A DNA stretch of 7,907 nt from NCBI GenBank assembly GCA_005799205.1, contig SYHM01000051.1, positions 1-7,907 on the forward strand. The letters run 5' to 3'. The translations under genes were made by a program, and so were the position numbers. Source of the DNA: Planctomycetia bacterium. GTDB lineage: Bacteria > Planctomycetota > Phycisphaerae > Phycisphaerales > SM1A02. Under the pieces are notes generated by a model. It did not search any database, was not told the DNA's origin, and saw nothing but the letters and a program-made list of their open reading frames with translations. This document shows, piece after piece, positions 5,507 through 7,907 of this stretch (the first letter of the stretch is position 1; each line of letters opens with the position of its first letter).

Positions 5507-7180
5507 ATGCCACGGGCGCGCACCTTTGTGATTGAAGAGATGGGGAGTTTGGGGGCACAGCTTTCGTTTGTTCCCGCTGAAAGCGCTCGCCGACAATTCG
5601 AGTGTCTGCGGAAGGTCTTGAGCGAGGTTCGCCCTGACGGCCTCTATCGCGTGCACGACATCGAGTATCGAATCACCCAGTTTCGCCGCGAGCAGCGGTC
5701 GAAGCAGGCAGACGTGCAGGCCGTCGGTTCGTCGCTCGTGCGCGACTTGCACGAACTCGCGCTTCGCTTGACAGCGCGTGCTCCGCTGAGCCCAGCCGAA
5801 GCATGGACCCTTCGTCAACTCGCAGCGCACTGGCGTGTGAGCACGCGATCGCTGCACCGCTGGCGTGCGCGCGGATTGCTGTGCGCATGGGTGCTTCAGA
5901 GTGCCCCGCGTGCAGGGGCTCATGCTCGTGTGTTGGGAGTTCTTCGCGACGACGCGCTCGCGTTCGCGACAGCACATCGAGCACTCCTCGCGCGCGCATC
6001 CACCTTCTCTGTGATGGATGCCAACACGCGGCAGAGAATTCTCGCAGAGGCTGGTGCACTCGCTCGCGCTGGCGAGCGGCGCATCTCGCGTGCAGCGGCC
6101 GCCATCGCATCGCGTGTCGGTCGTTCGAGCGAGAGCGTGCGTGGACTTCTTCATGCACATCCATCGGCGAGCAGCGGACTTCTCGTCGGCCGCCGCAAAG
6201 AGCGATCAGGCGCTCAGGCAGTCGCCCTTCGATGGTTCATGCGTGGTGAGGGCGCATCGCGCATCGCCCGTCGACTCGGGTGTTCGCGCGCAGCTGCTGA
6301 TCGCCTCATTCAGCGGGCGCGCTGTGAATCCCTCACGGATGCGAGCCACCTTCTCATGCCCGCCAGCGCAGTCATTCCAAGCACATTCGCGCGCGCCGAT
6401 GCCAGCGAGGTGTTGCTTGCGCCTGACGGCGTCTGGTCGAATCTGCTGAGCGCGGCGCCGCTGGTCCCCACGCATCACTGGCTTCAGTTGAAGCCGGCTG
6501 CGATGCCACCAGTTGCGCGTGTGGCGAGAGAGTGTCAGCGCATGATGGCCGTTCGATATCTCATGTGGAGCGCTCAACATGAGATCGGGCGACTGACGAA
6601 GCCCCGCCCAACCGAGCGGGCACTCGATCAGATCGAAACCAAGCTGCGTTTCGCACGCCTCATTCTTCGCGCGCTGATGGCAGACTTAATGCCGACGGTT
6701 GTCAATCGACTCACGGTATGGAGTGGTGTCGATCCGACGCGGTGGGGTTCGCGAGATGTATCGCGTGTGTTGCAACTGGCTGCACAAACGCTGCGGGATG
6801 TGCTCTTCGACGCTGATCCGCTGCAACTCGCCTCTCAGCGGGTGAAACTCCCCAGAGCGTTCGCGCTCGCACTCGATCGCCGCCTCATTTCGGCGCAAAG
6901 ACCGAGCTCGCCAGCGACGAGGCAGGGGGATACTCGCGTGGCGATGCGTGAGCCACTTGATCTGCTCTGCCCTTGGCAGCGACATGCCGACGCGCTCGCG
7001 CGACGGGTTGCACGACTTGAACGTGGTTCTGTTGAGGAGAGTCTCTGGCACATGCGTCTCGGTTGGGATGGCAATCCCCCCCAATCCCTTGCGAATATGG
7101 CGCGAGCACTGCGCAAACCGGTTGGGGTCGTTGCCCGGCAACTGGGTCGAGCGATAGCGCCAGCCGATGGCGGGGAATAG
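5507..7180 (+). CDS. Multi-HTH protein with eroded sigma-70-like C-terminal module
   Basis: A 557-residue protein, intact from ATG to TAG, probably a DNA-binding regulator derived from a sigma factor. Visible segments: an N-terminal domain (about 12-95) with no motif I can name; HTH1 at about 101-123 (LRQLAAHWRVSTRSLHRWR, MerR/excisionase-like); HTH2 at about 190-215; HTH3 at about 236-270 (RIARRLGCSRAAADRLIQR). At about 337-403 comes a helical stretch resembling sigma-70 regions 1.2/2.1, with MMAVRYLMWSAQHEIGRL and LILRALMADLMPTVVNRL. Residues 404-460 occupy the place of regions 2.2-2.4 but lack their hallmarks. Residues about 488-549 resemble region 4, clearest at RLGWDGNPPQSLANMARAL. I infer homology to the planctomycete HTH-sigma family from memory. 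The start could instead be the ATG at 5540 (residue 12); neither has a proper ribosome site. It lies 16 bases after alr and converges on rpsI. Function is unproven: it could be a degenerate sigma factor, a decoy, or an adapted repressor or activator. Confidence 0.8.
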   Translation: MPRARTFVIEEMGSLGAQLSFVPAESARRQFECLRKVLSEVRPDGLYRVHDIEYRITQFRREQRSKQADVQAVGSSLVRDLHELALRLTARAPLSPAEAWTLRQLAAHWRVSTRSLHRWRARGLLCAWVLQSAPRAGAHARVLGVLRDDALAFATAHRALLARASTFSVMDANTRQRILAEAGALARAGERRISRAAAAIASRVGRSSESVRGLLHAHPSASSGLLVGRRKERSGAQAVALRWFMRGEGASRIARRLGCSRAAADRLIQRARCESLTDASHLLMPASAVIPSTFARADASEVLLAPDGVWSNLLSAAPLVPTHHWLQLKPAAMPPVARVARECQRMMAVRYLMWSAQHEIGRLTKPRPTERALDQIETKLRFARLILRALMADLMPTVVNRLTVWSGVDPTRWGSRDVSRVLQLAAQTLRDVLFDADPLQLASQRVKLPRAFALALDRRLISAQRPSSPATRQGDTRVAMREPLDLLCPWQRHADALARRVARLERGSVEESLWHMRLGWDGNPPQSLANMARALRKPVGVVARQLGRAIAPADGGE

Positions 7181-7202
7181 CCAGAACTGAGAAGTCGTTC
7201 GA

Positions 7203-7697
7203 TTAGCGCTTCGAGAACTGGAACCGTCGGCGTGCGCCAGACTGTCCGTACTTCTTGCGTTCGACTTTTCGCGAGTCGCGCGTCAAGAACCCACTCGCTC
7301 GAAGCACTGGCTCAAGGTTGAGGTCGTACGCGAAGATGGCTCGGGCGACTCCCATGAGGACTGCGCCAGCCTGCCCAGTGACTCCGCCGCCAGCAACGGT
7401 GGCTTTCACATCGATTTTGTCGCGAAGCGAGCACTTGTCAATGACTGCGAGCAACATCTTGCGATCACGATCTTCGACAAAAAACTCCTCAAATGGCGTC
7501 TCATTGATGGCAAACTTGCCTGACCCTGGACGCACGCGCACACGTGCCGTGGCGGTCTTTCGGCGGCCCGTTCCCCAGTACCAACCCTTGGGGTCTGCGG
7601 TGTGTTGAATCGACGCCTTGGTCGTTCCGACCGTGGTGCCGATCGTTGTTGTTGCCGTGGTCGTCGTGCCGAGAGTCAGGGTGGGCATGCTGTTCAT
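7203..7697 (-). CDS. rpsI: 30S ribosomal protein S9 with Thr-rich N-terminal extension
   Basis: S9 is a small-subunit head protein whose C-terminal tail reaches the P-site tRNA. The 164-residue product contains the full S9 fold from about residue 39 (YWGTGRRKTATARVRVRPG), GGGVTGQAGAV at 103-113, an ARAIFAYD-type segment at 118-125, and the conserved basic ending DSRKVERKKYGQSGARRRF...FSKR, whose terminal Lys-Arg is the tRNA-contacting end. E. coli S9 has 130 residues; the excess is nearly all an N-terminal extension of about 36 residues, of which residues 6-26 are 13 Thr with Gly, Leu and Ala. The ATG at 7697 is three bases after the rplM stop and has GAAGG eight bases upstream, so it is well supported, though an ATG three codons in is possible. 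It is co-transcribed with rplM as in most bacteria. Confidence 0.98.
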   Translation of the reverse strand: MNSMPTLTLGTTTTATTTIGTTVGTTKASIQHTADPKGWYWGTGRRKTATARVRVRPGSGKFAINETPFEEFFVEDRDRKMLLAVIDKCSLRDKIDVKATVAGGGVTGQAGAVLMGVARAIFAYDLNLEPVLRASGFLTRDSRKVERKKYGQSGARRRFQFSKR

Positions 7698-7700
7698 TGA

Positions 7701-7907
7701 TTAGGCCTTCGTCTTCATGGTGCTTGGCTGCTGTGCCTGATGATCGTGCTGCGCACCAGCGAAGACGCGCAAATTGCGGGTGATTCGACGGCCGAGGCGA
7801 CCGCGGGGAAGCATTCGAATGATCGCTTCGGTGACCATCGTGGTTGGGTCATCGCGCAACAGCGTGTCGTAGTTTCGCACGCGCAGTCCGCCTGGATATC
7901 CGCTCCA
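7701..7907 (-). CDS. rplM: 50S ribosomal protein L13 (C-terminal part, 5' end off the window)
   Basis: The last 68 codons and the TAA stop of L13, an early-assembling 23S rRNA-binding protein of the large subunit, entering from the right edge in frame. Recognised features: SGYPGGLRVRNYDTLL, matching the HTGGIKSISFREML region of E. coli L13; the hallmark MLPRGRLGRR at residues 32-41 of the visible part; LRVFAGAQHDHQAQQP, matching LKVYAGPEHPHAAQQP; and a short Lys-rich end. The visible part aligns with the C-terminal half of E. coli L13 (142 residues) with no internal gap. It is followed after three bases by rpsI, giving the standard L13-S9 pair. Confidence 0.97.
   Translation of the reverse strand, partial: WSGYPGGLRVRNYDTLLRDDPTTMVTEAIIRMLPRGRLGRRITRNLRVFAGAQHDHQAQQPSTMKTKA
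7706..7710 (-). promoter_or_regulatory. rpsI: Ribosome binding site of rpsI
   Basis: On the minus strand GAAGG lies within the last codons of rplM, eight bases before the rpsI ATG at 7697. It supports that start over the ATG three codons further in. It is the best-placed Shine-Dalgarno sequence in the window; the starts of rho, psuG, the MCE gene and the HTH-sigma gene have none of similar quality. Confidence 0.65.

Noticed and set aside
5441..6160. Minus-strand open frames (239 and 163 codons) opposite the HTH-sigma gene
   Set aside because: Cys/Arg/His-rich translations with no family resemblance. The plus frame has readable helix-turn-helix and sigma-like motifs and one continuous frame.
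5507..7180. The multi-HTH protein as a transposase or integrase
   Set aside because: No DDE or tyrosine-recombinase catalytic motif is visible, there are no terminal inverted repeats or target duplications nearby, and the C-terminal part fits sigma region 4 better.

Overview
The window looks like a conserved chromosomal segment of a Gram-negative bacterium, most likely a planctomycete (Phycisphaerae-like). This assignment is inference from three things. First, the Rho lacks the N-terminal helical domain. Second, a large protein combines several helix-turn-helix units with a sigma-70-like module, an architecture I associate from memory with Planctomycetes. Third, an MCE/MlaD-type protein implies an outer membrane. 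Coding density is very high: the longest gap between genes is about 80 bases. No tRNA, rRNA, CRISPR array, insertion sequence or phage gene is visible.

Layout. Bases 1-4185 hold four minus-strand genes in one probable transcription unit, read right to left: a DEAD-box RNA helicase, pseudouridine-5'-phosphate glycosidase (psuG), transcription terminator Rho (rho), and the start of an MCE/MlaD-like lipid-transport protein that runs off the left edge. A 54-base divergent spacer (4186-4239) separates them from the plus-strand genes: alanine racemase (alr, 4240-5490), then 16 bases later a 557-residue helix-turn-helix/sigma-like protein (5507-7180). The latter converges across 22 bases on the minus-strand ribosomal pair rplM-rpsI (L13-S9), of which rplM is cut by the right edge.

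How the genes relate. Three neighbours on the minus strand act on RNA: the helicase remodels it, PsuG recycles a nucleotide released from modified RNA, and Rho ends transcription. alr supplies D-alanine for peptidoglycan. rplM-rpsI is the usual ribosomal protein pair.

Most unusual element. The protein at 5507-7180 is an intact open frame of plausible family length. Its C-terminal half still resembles sigma-70 regions 1.2/2.1 and 4.2, but residues normally needed for core binding, promoter melting and -35 recognition are replaced. It may be a sigma-derived regulator that no longer works as a conventional sigma factor. Second in interest is Rho, whose cold-shock RNA-binding domain has lost its key aromatic residues although the ATPase motor is fully conserved.
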